Source: Candidatus Onthomorpha intestinigallinarum (lineage in GTDB: Bacteria; Bacteroidota; Bacteroidia; Bacteroidales; P3). Taken from it: a stretch of 26,844 bases of DNA. Positions within the stretch are counted from its first letter, which is position 1, and each line of letters starts with the position of its first letter. This document shows, in pieces, positions 9,301 to 16,865 of this stretch. Under the pieces are notes generated by a model. It did no database searches and had not been told where the DNA came from. It was given only the letters and a program-made list of their open reading frames with translations. The stretch lies in contig DXGG01000132.1 in NCBI GenBank assembly GCA_019114015.1, forward strand, positions 1 to 26,844, in the 5' to 3' direction. Position numbers and translations under genes: made by a program.

Positions 9301-10036
9301 TTTTAGAACAACGAAGGGTATGACAATCTCTTACGATTTGAGACGTTCTAAAAATGTAAGGATAAATGCAAACTATACTTTGCAGTATGCTGAGGGTACC
9401 ACCGGATTGCCTACGACCACTTTGGTCTCATTGATTAGAGCTGGATATCCTAATGTGAAGATGTTGTTCCCTATAGAAGACGATAGAAGACATGAGTTCA
9501 AGGTAAATCTTGACTTCAGATATCAAGGCGGAGATAAATACAACGGACCTACAACAAAAAGAACGGTGGTAGACAAGGATGGTAATGAAAAGGTAAAAGT
9601 AATCAGATGGTTTCAGAATTTTGGAGTTAACATAACGGGAGTCGCTCAGTCCGGAGCTCCTTACACTAAGTATCACAGCAATATTCAGAATACCATAGTA
9701 GGTAGTTATAGAGGGGCTCGTTTGCCTTGGACCTTCCGTGTGGATTTGAATGTTGATAAGTCTTACAATATTAAGGTTGGCAAGAGACCTACCGTTTTGA
9801 CTCTTTTCGCGAGAATAACCAACGTATTTAATATTAAGAATATCAGAGGTGTTTACGGAGTTACTGGAGACCCTGATGATAATGGTTATTTGACAGACCC
9901 TGAAACACAGACGATCATTGCGGGTCAGTTGAATGAGCAGTCATACAGGGATTATTATATGATGTATTACAACAATGCATATTATAATTATTCCACTCCG
10001 AGAATGGTTTATTTGGGAGTTTCTTATCAGTTCTAA
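6365..10036 (+). CDS. TonB-dependent outer-membrane receptor with CarboxypepD-regulatory-like domain
   Basis: A 1223-residue outer-membrane protein. Residues 1-22 are a signal peptide ending LMLYSQ. Residues about 23-100 form the carboxypeptidase-regulatory-like beta sandwich (VLVGTITDAKTKEPLPYVNV, then TDFNGDYQIKPLQPGEYDIEASCVGYQ). The plug spans about 128-225 (SAEDLDNMTANTVDGIIASVGG, then TYVNGVPKKGSVN and GEAIGGSTNITLKPP). The rest is a large beta-barrel ending YLGVSYQF, with the terminal Phe expected for BAM-dependent insertion. No SusD partner follows; instead a 1533-residue exported protein starts 14 bases downstream. The substrate is unknown. It may import a ligand bound by its neighbour or act with it at the cell surface. 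Confidence 0.93.
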   Translation: MLRKLFFTVGLLLATSLMLYSQGVLVGTITDAKTKEPLPYVNVIVKQNGEMKGGAQTDFNGDYQIKPLQPGEYDIEASCVGYQTFIRTGVKVVASGFSMGGSIEMKTMSKELDAVVIEEYAIPLIEQGSSESGKRISAEDLDNMTANTVDGIIASVGGITDNEGGAGSARGESNMVTYVNGVPKKGSVNLPKQAISEIQVTLGGTPASIGEAIGGSTNITLKPPQNKMEGFVQYQTSEFLDTRGYHRGDFYFTGPLYTKTNDLGAKRSVIGYRLSGFVNYTADAYIRPKDRRYYMVKDNVLETLKTKPLVYDPANGSVNYAAEFLTLNDFERVGRKSDLWSTGIYLEGGLNFSFSQNSTLQINAEYTNSLGMSGSVSNMLLNNYNNSESKGNSFQVMGDFTQKIPGDTSSFINNIIFNLTASYSRSYSELYNKDHGDNLFRYGHVGTFDRLFKNTYELTRKDIDGDGSEEYVYEHNGWMEYEVDYTPSEYNPGLAAYTSQLYNDPDFAAIRPYLYNFENITLFRGVLNGGFPSSVYSMFTNVGVAGSSYQKSEAQYIYASARISADIGKHAIELGFQYDQSIYRGYSLAASSLWTIMRQEANQHLLYRDLDNPIIDESGMYPYVTYDRKYDAGSQTFFDKRLREKLGLAIDGTEYINIDAYDPSTFSLDMFSADELYNTGGSNAIVSYYGYDHTGKKVTGKQSLQDYFLGVDGQRRIGAWEPIYMAGYIQDKFYFRDLIFNVGVRVDRFDGNQMGLKDPYTLYSSYTAGELRQGGRTDIPNAIGDDYIVYVDKLNSTSTMDNVNITGYRNSNGNSWYNANGELVSNPNDVAGASGQPLPFRKGTLRETGLPANISVDAFKDYEPQIVAMPRIAFSFPVSDKSEFKASYDVIARRPTESAWQASYENYLYMEKMSGAVLTNPNLKPEKITNYELGFQQVLSKSSAFGITAYYKQTRDLIALVQYVGADPTNTYYSYDNQDFRTTKGMTISYDLRRSKNVRINANYTLQYAEGTTGLPTTTLVSLIRAGYPNVKMLFPIEDDRRHEFKVNLDFRYQGGDKYNGPTTKRTVVDKDGNEKVKVIRWFQNFGVNITGVAQSGAPYTKYHSNIQNTIVGSYRGARLPWTFRVDLNVDKSYNIKVGKRPTVLTLFARITNVFNIKNIRGVYGVTGDPDDNGYLTDPETQTIIAGQLNEQSYRDYYMMYYNNAYYNYSTPRMVYLGVSYQF

Positions 10037-10050
10037 TTATTGATTAAATA

Positions 10051-13000
10051 ATGAGTTATATGAAATATATTAGCAGTAAAGTATCGTTATTATTGATGTG
10101 CTTGCTACTTGTTGGTGGAGCGGTTCATGCCGAGAAGTTTAAATATGCGGCTTCCAAGAAACCAACCAAGAAAGCGGAATTGGAAAGATGTCGTAGAGGA
10201 CAGGGTTCTGCCGAGTTGAGCATAAACAACGTTAGAGCGCGTATCAATACATGGGGAAACATGTGGTATGATGGTGCGACGGCTCGTTATTTTGTTCCAA
10301 AGGACGGAAACAGTACGGCCATGTATTGTGCGGCCTTGTGGATTGGAGGACAGGATGCCAACCTTCAGTTGCGTGTTGCGGCTTTGAGATTCGGTCAGGA
10401 TGGAGATGACTTTTGGCCGGGACCTTTGACTGTGGATGCAAATGCTTCGGTTGATAAGGCTGTTTGCGAACAATGGGACAAACACTTCAGAATAACCAAG
10501 GCCGAGGTAGAGTATTTCGTGGCGGGAATAGAAAAAAATGCGGCAGGTCAGGTTGTATCGGTGGATGCCAGCAGAGCAACGGAAGCCATAAAGACATGGC
10601 CTGCTCACGGAGACCAGACTAAGAAACAGTCCAGATTTTTGGCTCCTTTCTTTGACCAGAATGGTGATGGAGTTTATAGTTGGGAAGAAGGTGACTATCC
10701 TTATTATGATTTGAGCGGAGAGTTGTGTCCGGCTAAGATAAAGGCAAATTTGCCTCCCGGAACTCCTTATACTCCTACGCCAACAATGGAATCCGACCCT
10801 AATTATGGTACGGGAGGAGTTGTTCCCGCTACGGGAGGATTGTTGGTGGATCAGGTGCTTAAAGGTGACGAGACCATATGGTGGGTGTTTAACGACAAGG
10901 GCAATGCTCACACAGAGTCCAAGTCTGAAAATCCTATCGGATTGGAAATAAGGGCTCAGGCCTTTGCATTTACAATGAGCGATGAAATAAACAATATGAC
11001 TTTTTACTCTTATGAGATTATAAACCGTTCGACATTCGTTTTGACCAACACATATTTTTCCCAATGGGTCGACTCCGATTTGGGATATGCTCAGGATGAC
11101 TATGTGGGATGTGATGTGGAAAGAGGATTGGGATATTGTTACAACGGTAAGGCTACCGATGGTCCGGGTACGGGTGCTTATTCAGGAAATCCTCCAGCTG
11201 TCGGTATAGACTTTTTCCAAGGACCTTATATGGATCCTGACGGAATAGATAATCCAAAGGTTGATGTTGACAAGTTTATAGATGTTTATGGTTCGGCAGC
11301 GTTGGAACCATATAAGAATGAGGATGGAACGGTCAATAATATATTGTTGACGGATGATGCTTATAAGTATAAAGAAGCTTGGTATCCGAAATCGAGAGAT
11401 TCCGTAAATGCTTGTGCAATCAACGGTGTTAACTTTGGTAACGGAATAGTTGACGATGAGCGTTTCGGTATGCGTAGGTTTGTATATTACAATAATGATT
11501 TGGGTAATAATGGTGAGCCTGATAAGGCAACCGACTATTACAACTATTTGAGAGGAGTTTGGAAAGACGGTAGCAAGATGTGTTTCGGAGGAAACGGTTA
11601 CAATTCAGGAGCGGGGTTGAATACGGCTGTTAAAACAGACTTCATGTTCCCTGGAACTTCCGATATATGGGGTTGGGGAACAAGGACAGGCGGTAATGAG
11701 GATGTCGGCAAACAGGAGTGGACGGAACAAACCGCAGGTAATTCTCCTGGTGACAGACGTTTCATGCAGTCAGCCGGTCCTTTCACCTTGAAACCGGGAG
11801 CAATCAACTATATTACTGTAGGTATTCCTTTTGCTCAGGCAGTACAAGGCGGTCCTATGGCTTCTGTTGAATTGTTGAGACAAATAGATGACAAGTGTCA
11901 GGCTTTGTTCGACAATTGTTTCAATGTAATGGAAGGTCCTGATGCTCCTCAGGTTGTAGTACAGGAATTGGACAGAGAGATAATCCTTTATTTGACAAAT
12001 GAGTCAGGTAATAATGTTAATGAATCATACGATATGGAGGATGTTACAATTCCTCGTTCCTATACTGTTACCGGTTCGAATGGACAGGATTCTACAGTGG
12101 AGTATGACAGACATTACAGATTTGAAGGTTATCAGATTTTCCAATTGAAGGATGCCACGGTTTCCGTTGCGGATATATATGATGAAAGCAAGGCACAATT
12201 GATAGCACAATGTGATATAGAGAATTATGACTCTACACAGAACAATAAGGCGATTGCACAACTTGTCAACTATAGTGAGGTTAACGGATTGTTAACTCCT
12301 CAAGTTATGGTTTCCGGAGAGAACAAAGGTATAAGGCATTCTTTCAGAATAACTGAGGATAAGTTCTCAAACAATACGGACAAGAGGGTTGTAAACAATC
12401 AGAAATATTACTATGTTGCAATAGCATATGCTTATAACAATTATAAGGAATTTGCACCTGGTGATGCCACAAAGGTTGATGGACAGAAGACTCCTTATCT
12501 GGCAAGTAGAAAGCTAGGTGGTGGCGGTAATATAGATCCTGTTGTGGCAATACCTCACATGGTTAATTCGGAACAGAACGGAACATTGGTACAGTCTTCT
12601 TACGGAGTATCGCCTGAGGTGATAAGAATAGAAGGTCAAGGTAATGGAGGATTGGTATTGAACTTTGACAAATCTACCGTAAATCAATTGATGGGTGCCA
12701 AAGGTCAGTATCCTGAAGGAGGAGTAAGTGGAGTTGACGGAACCTACAAGAGTTTCGTAGAATATCCTATGTACACGACAAATTATGGTCCGTTGAACAT
12801 AAAGATAGTTGACCCTCTTAAGGTGCGTGCAGGTTCTTACTTGATAAGACTTGAACCTGCGGAAAGCGGAAATATGAATGATTGTAATTGGGTATTGACG
12901 AATTCGGATCCTACCAAGCCTGTATTCGACGATGTGATGGAGGTACGTTCGTCAAGACCTATAGGACAAATCAATGAAGAGATAATATTTGAATTGGGTA

Positions 13001-14652
13001 TATCTATACAACTTTCCAATCCTTCTGCCGTTGCTGAAAGTAACAATAGTACCGTAAGCGGTAAAGAAGCCAGAGGGGGTGCGTTGATAGCAGGTTCCTT
13101 GTTGTCTTCGTCAGTTACTTTTGCAAATGCTTCTCAGCCATGGTTGAGTGGAATTGCTGACAATGATGCAGCTCAGGCTACGGACTGGATACGTGCTGGT
13201 GGTGTTACCGGTTCTGACGAACAAGGTTTGGCTACGGACTGGTTGGATTATTACTATACCGGAGCATTGAGACCGGATGGATTGGCCGCTATGAGGGTAC
13301 CTATGGATGCATCTTCAGAGTATGAGAATTGTGCAGGCGGATGGTGGTCTCCTTACAGATTGACTTCTATCTCTAATGAATTCTTCCACCCTGCATTTAA
13401 TGAAGATTTGTTCTTTAATCCTAATCAACCTTATGATGCGCAGAATGTTGATGCACAGAATGCATTGAAAGTGCCAAGTTTGATTTATAACGACATGAAC
13501 AATTTGGCATCTGTCGACATAGTATTTACAAACGACAAGACAAAATGGACCAGATGTCCTGTGATAGAAATGGGTTCGGATACTCTTTTGACGGAAGGAC
13601 ATGCCAAGAGGTTTACGTTGAGAAAAGGAGCTTCCGTTGACAAGGACGGTAACAGGGAGGAAGGTAGTACCGGTATGGGCTGGTTCCCTGGATATGCCGT
13701 TAATCTCGAGACGGGAGAAAGACTTAATATTATGTTCGGAGAAAACTCTGCATTGGGACATCAGAACGGAAGGGATATGTTGTGGAATCCTACCAGTGTT
13801 GTTGCGGATGATGGAGGATATGTTTTCGGCGGTATGCATTACATATATATTTTGGGAACATCCGAGGTTAGATACAACAAATTGGGTATAGAAACGATAA
13901 AACCTACACGTTATGATGAAGGTGCGTGGGCAAAATCCATGTTGGATATGTTGTCCAGTGCAACAGGATTGTCTGCCGGAGTAGGTACCAACGGTGTTGC
14001 CAACAGTCAGAATATTGACGCAGGACACAAACTGTTCTCGACAGTGATGTGGGTTGGAATGCCTCTTGCAACATGTTTCGAGTACGGAAGTGCAAATGTG
14101 GCTTTGGATAAGAAGAATCAATCTTTGATACCTACCGATGCTACGGTATCCATAAGGGTAAGAAAACCTTATGCACAGAATTGGTCTACCAACCAATGGG
14201 GACAACGTGTTGACGGTGTTCAGAACAACAACTATCCGTTGTATCAGTTCTCCATAAGTGCCGGATTGGCAACGATAATAGGTCACAACGAGACTGCGGT
14301 CAGTGCTTTGGATAATATTACGGTAGTACCTAATCCATATTTCGCTGCATCGGAATATGAACAAGACCAGGTGCAGAACCTTGTAAAGATAACCAACCTT
14401 CCTCCTGACTGTTATATCACTATTTATTCCGTTGACGGAACTGTGGTGAGGAAGTTGAGAGGTCCATCGGCATCTTTGGTTTCAGGTGGTGGTACGGCAC
14501 TTACTTCTGTCGACTGGGATTTGAAGAACCATAAAGGTTTACCGATATCCGGAGGCGTTTATCTGATACACATAAAGGCTGACGGTGTCGGAGAGAAACT
14601 AATTAAGTGGTTTGGTTCTTTGAGACCTGTAGACTTGAATTCATTCCAATAA
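10051..14652 (+). CDS. Very large exported protein with FlgD/T9SS-like C-terminal domain
   Basis: A 1533-residue protein of a family I know only as uncharacterised exported proteins of Bacteroidota and related phyla. Residues 1-27 are a signal peptide ending VHAEKF (an ATG three codons downstream could also start it). Notable blocks are ALWIGGQDANLQLRVAALRF (95-114), an EF-hand-like loop DQNGDGVYSWEE (202-213), LKGDETIWWVFND (around 270-282), SQWVDSDLGYAQDDYVGCD (337-355) and PPAVGIDFFQGPYMDPDG (around 381-398). The last 109 residues start VVPNPYF and form a FlgD-Ig/T9SS-sorting-like fold (ITIYSVDGTVVRKL, GLPISGGVYLIHI) but end with an extra tail, KWFGSLRPVDLNSFQ. It lies between a TonB receptor and a PorV-like barrel, so type IX secretion to the surface is plausible but unproven. 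Confidence 0.88.
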   Translation: MSYMKYISSKVSLLLMCLLLVGGAVHAEKFKYAASKKPTKKAELERCRRGQGSAELSINNVRARINTWGNMWYDGATARYFVPKDGNSTAMYCAALWIGGQDANLQLRVAALRFGQDGDDFWPGPLTVDANASVDKAVCEQWDKHFRITKAEVEYFVAGIEKNAAGQVVSVDASRATEAIKTWPAHGDQTKKQSRFLAPFFDQNGDGVYSWEEGDYPYYDLSGELCPAKIKANLPPGTPYTPTPTMESDPNYGTGGVVPATGGLLVDQVLKGDETIWWVFNDKGNAHTESKSENPIGLEIRAQAFAFTMSDEINNMTFYSYEIINRSTFVLTNTYFSQWVDSDLGYAQDDYVGCDVERGLGYCYNGKATDGPGTGAYSGNPPAVGIDFFQGPYMDPDGIDNPKVDVDKFIDVYGSAALEPYKNEDGTVNNILLTDDAYKYKEAWYPKSRDSVNACAINGVNFGNGIVDDERFGMRRFVYYNNDLGNNGEPDKATDYYNYLRGVWKDGSKMCFGGNGYNSGAGLNTAVKTDFMFPGTSDIWGWGTRTGGNEDVGKQEWTEQTAGNSPGDRRFMQSAGPFTLKPGAINYITVGIPFAQAVQGGPMASVELLRQIDDKCQALFDNCFNVMEGPDAPQVVVQELDREIILYLTNESGNNVNESYDMEDVTIPRSYTVTGSNGQDSTVEYDRHYRFEGYQIFQLKDATVSVADIYDESKAQLIAQCDIENYDSTQNNKAIAQLVNYSEVNGLLTPQVMVSGENKGIRHSFRITEDKFSNNTDKRVVNNQKYYYVAIAYAYNNYKEFAPGDATKVDGQKTPYLASRKLGGGGNIDPVVAIPHMVNSEQNGTLVQSSYGVSPEVIRIEGQGNGGLVLNFDKSTVNQLMGAKGQYPEGGVSGVDGTYKSFVEYPMYTTNYGPLNIKIVDPLKVRAGSYLIRLEPAESGNMNDCNWVLTNSDPTKPVFDDVMEVRSSRPIGQINEEIIFELGISIQLSNPSAVAESNNSTVSGKEARGGALIAGSLLSSSVTFANASQPWLSGIADNDAAQATDWIRAGGVTGSDEQGLATDWLDYYYTGALRPDGLAAMRVPMDASSEYENCAGGWWSPYRLTSISNEFFHPAFNEDLFFNPNQPYDAQNVDAQNALKVPSLIYNDMNNLASVDIVFTNDKTKWTRCPVIEMGSDTLLTEGHAKRFTLRKGASVDKDGNREEGSTGMGWFPGYAVNLETGERLNIMFGENSALGHQNGRDMLWNPTSVVADDGGYVFGGMHYIYILGTSEVRYNKLGIETIKPTRYDEGAWAKSMLDMLSSATGLSAGVGTNGVANSQNIDAGHKLFSTVMWVGMPLATCFEYGSANVALDKKNQSLIPTDATVSIRVRKPYAQNWSTNQWGQRVDGVQNNNYPLYQFSISAGLATIIGHNETAVSALDNITVVPNPYFAASEYEQDQVQNLVKITNLPPDCYITIYSVDGTVVRKLRGPSASLVSGGGTALTSVDWDLKNHKGLPISGGVYLIHIKADGVGEKLIKWFGSLRPVDLNSFQ

Positions 14653-14694
14653 TCGATAAACATTGCATGGTAAACTTATTAAGAATATAGAGAA

Positions 14695-15783
14695 ATGAGA
14701 AATATATATAGAATATTGGCATGTGTTGTGTTTGGCATCTTGATGATGCCAAGCATAACGGCAAATGCAGGGAATGACGATAGAAGGGGAACATCCGGAG
14801 CCGGCGAACTTCTGATAAATCCGTGGGTCAGGAGTTCAGGATGGTCGAGTGTCAATACGGCTTGCGGTAGCGGAGTAGATGCATTGTTCAGCAACGTTGC
14901 GGGATTGGCTCATACAACTGGTACCGAGGCTGTGTTCGGTTATACTGCATGGTTGCAAAATTCCGGCATAAGCAATATAGCAGCCGGCTTGTCTCAAAGT
15001 CTTGGAGATTATGGCGTGTTGGGCTTGACGGTTAATTCCATGAATTTCGGAACTATAGAAAGAACAACGGTCAGCAGCCCGGAGATAGGAAACAACGGAA
15101 CATATAAGATAAGCATGATGAACATAGCGGTATCATACGCGAAAGCCTTTTCGACTTCCATTTTTGCTGGAGCAACGATGAAGTTGGTGACCGAGGGAAT
15201 AGACAACGTTACCGGAACGGGCTTTGCAATCGATGCAGGTGTTCAGTATGTTACGGGTGAAAATTATGAGTTGAAATTCGGTATAGCCCTTAAGAACTGG
15301 GGTCCTTCGATGAGTTTTTCTGGAGACGGTCTTTCAATAAGTGCCTTACCTGACGGTTTCAGCCATAGTCAGACAATGGAACAGCGTTCATCTACTTTTG
15401 AACTTCCTTCCAGCCTGAACATAGGTATGTCTTATGACTTCTTGTTTTCGGAGAACAAACACAGAATAACCCTTGCAGGAAACTTTTCTTCAATGGCATT
15501 CGGAAAGGACTTGTACACGGTAGGTCTTGAATACGGATTCATGAAGTACTTCATGTTGAGAGCAGGATATTCCTATGAGGCGGAGTTGTGGGAAAGCGTT
15601 TATGACGAAAACGGTTCTACTTCCCTTATGTCAGGTTTTTCATGCGGAGCTTCCGTTATAGCACCTTTGTCAAAGGCAAAGAACGGAAAGAAAAACGGAA
15701 CGAATCTTTCGTTTGATTACAGTTTCAGGGCAACGAAGATAATGGGAGGCATACATTCCGTAGGTCTTGCTATATCTCTATAA
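14695..15783 (+). CDS. PorV/PorQ-family outer-membrane beta-barrel protein
   Basis: A 362-residue protein with a signal peptide (residues 1-25, ending ITANA) and a 14-strand-type barrel of alternating hydrophobic strands. The N-terminal region GAGELLINPWVRSSGWSSVNTACGSGVDALFSNVAGLAH corresponds to the diagnostic PorV/PorQ/UPF0164 opening, in which a Gly/Ala-rich strand is followed by a D-A-x-x-x-N-x-A-G-L motif. Family members include the PorV shuttle that receives type IX secretion substrates from the translocon. This copy is 42 bases after the giant exported-protein gene, which makes a dedicated partner role for that protein the best guess. It is not clearly PorV itself. A hairpin follows 29 bases after the stop. 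Confidence 0.82.
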   Translation: MRNIYRILACVVFGILMMPSITANAGNDDRRGTSGAGELLINPWVRSSGWSSVNTACGSGVDALFSNVAGLAHTTGTEAVFGYTAWLQNSGISNIAAGLSQSLGDYGVLGLTVNSMNFGTIERTTVSSPEIGNNGTYKISMMNIAVSYAKAFSTSIFAGATMKLVTEGIDNVTGTGFAIDAGVQYVTGENYELKFGIALKNWGPSMSFSGDGLSISALPDGFSHSQTMEQRSSTFELPSSLNIGMSYDFLFSENKHRITLAGNFSSMAFGKDLYTVGLEYGFMKYFMLRAGYSYEAELWESVYDENGSTSLMSGFSCGASVIAPLSKAKNGKKNGTNLSFDYSFRATKIMGGIHSVGLAISL

Positions 15784-15812
15784 GGGATAAGACATAATAG
15801 AGTAACGATTAA

Positions 15813-15847
15813 AAATCGAAGACTGTTCGTACGACAGTCTTCGATTT
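15813..15847 (+). terminator. Terminator after the PorV-like gene
   Basis: A perfect 14-bp stem (AAATCGAAGACTGT at 15813-15826 with 15834-15847) and a seven-base loop, flanked by an A-run and followed by ATTTTT. It separates the export operon from greA. No canonical promoter is visible between the hairpin and greA. Confidence 0.88.
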
Positions 15848-15876
15848 ATTTTTAAATGATAAACACACAAATTTAC

Positions 15877-16353
15877 ATGGCAGAAATCAAGTATTATTCA
15901 AAGGAGGGTCTTCAAAAACTCAAGGATGATTTACATCATATGATAACGGTTGACAGACCTGCGATATCGGCGGCTATAGCGGAGGCAAGAGACAAGGGAG
16001 ACTTGTCTGAAAATGCCGAATACGATGCGGCAAAAGAAGCACAGGGTTTGCTGGAAGCCAAGATATCCAAGTTACAGGCTCTTATAGCCAATGCACGTTT
16101 GCTGGACGAATCGAAGATAGATACATCAAAGGTTCTTTTAATGTCCAAGGTAGAGTTTATAAATTTGGGCATAAAGAAGAAAATGACCTATGAAATCGTA
16201 CCGGAGAGCGAAGCGGATTTGAAAACGGGCAAGATATCCATCACATCGCCAATAGCCAAGGGCTTATTGGGCAAAAGGGTAGGAGAGATAGCCGAAATAG
16301 AGGTTCCGGCAGGTAAAATGAGATTGGAAATAACAAAAATAACGAGGGAATAG
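15877..16353 (+). CDS. greA: Transcription elongation factor GreA
   Basis: GreA rescues backtracked RNA polymerase by stimulating cleavage of the RNA 3' end. From the ATG at 15877 the protein has 158 residues, the same as Escherichia coli GreA; an in-frame ATG seven codons upstream (15856) would add MINTQIY and is less likely. The N-terminal coiled coil carries the tip motif DKGDLSENAEYDAAKEAQG, whose Asp and Glu residues reach into the polymerase active site. The C-terminal FKBP-like domain contains TSPIAKGLLGKRVGE and ends LEITKI. A HIT-family gene starts two bases after the stop, an arrangement I believe is common in Bacteroidota. No clear promoter lies directly upstream. Confidence 0.97.
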   Translation: MAEIKYYSKEGLQKLKDDLHHMITVDRPAISAAIAEARDKGDLSENAEYDAAKEAQGLLEAKISKLQALIANARLLDESKIDTSKVLLMSKVEFINLGIKKKMTYEIVPESEADLKTGKISITSPIAKGLLGKRVGEIAEIEVPAGKMRLEITKITRE

Positions 16354-16355
16354 AC

Positions 16356-16754
16356 ATGTCTTCAATATTCACAAAGATAATAAACGGCGAGATACCTTCC
16401 TACAAGATAGCGGAGGATGAGAATTGTTATGCGTGTTTGGACATTTCGCCCTTGGCAGAGGGGCATACGCTGGTTGTTCCCAAAAAGGAAACGGATTACA
16501 TATTCGACAAAGACGACGAATTGTTGGGTAAACTGTTCGTATTTGCAAAAAAGGTGGCAAAGGCCATAAAGCAGGTTGAGGAATGCGAGAAGGTGGGTAT
16601 GGCCGTAATAGGATTGGATGTTAGACATGCACACATACATCTTGTGCCTTTGCAAAAAGTTTCGGATATGGATTTTTCAAAGCCAAAAATGAGTTTTACG
16701 CCCGAACAGATGGAGAAAACGGCAAGAAAAATTGCGGCTAAGGTTGAGTTGTAA
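16356..16754 (+). CDS. HIT-family nucleotide hydrolase (Hint-like)
   Basis: A 132-residue histidine-triad protein. The start reads IFTKIINGEIPSYKIAEDE, typical of the Hint branch, with SPLAEGHTLVVPKKE following and the catalytic triad HAHIHLVPL at residues 91-99. The middle histidine of the triad forms the nucleotidyl intermediate. Hint proteins hydrolyse adenosine phosphoramidates and related nucleotides, and the physiological substrate is usually unknown. It is translated just after greA with a two-base gap, so the two genes form one transcript that ends at the large hairpin downstream. Confidence 0.94.
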   Translation: MSSIFTKIINGEIPSYKIAEDENCYACLDISPLAEGHTLVVPKKETDYIFDKDDELLGKLFVFAKKVAKAIKQVEECEKVGMAVIGLDVRHAHIHLVPLQKVSDMDFSKPKMSFTPEQMEKTARKIAAKVEL

Positions 16755-16789
16755 TTAAGATAGGTTTTTGTAGAATCAAATTCCGCCGT

Positions 16790-16850
16790 TACGGAATAAA
16801 GAAAGGGAAAATTGAAATCAAGATTCAATTTTCCCTTTCTTTATTCCGTA
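16790..16850. terminator. Very long bidirectional hairpin terminator
   Basis: A perfect 27-bp inverted repeat (16790-16816 with 16824-16850) around a seven-base loop. It lies between the convergent HIT and YitT genes, with a T-rich flank on the right. It is unusually long for a simple intrinsic terminator. Confidence 0.88.
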
Positions 16851-16865
16851 TTGTTTTCCTTTCTT

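Noticed and set aside
10105..11064. Minus-strand ORF of 319 residues inside the giant exported-protein gene
   Set aside because: It is antisense to a clear gene, is rich in Arg, Ser and Ile with no domain pattern, and has no promoter. It is a codon-bias shadow.
13315..14364. Minus-strand ORF of 349 residues inside the giant exported-protein gene
   Set aside because: Same reasoning: implausible composition and fully antisense to a protein with recognisable domains.
10137..15783. Possible classic SusCD pair
   Set aside because: The gene after the TonB receptor has no lipobox and no SusD-like TPR pattern, and the receptor is not followed by glycan enzymes.
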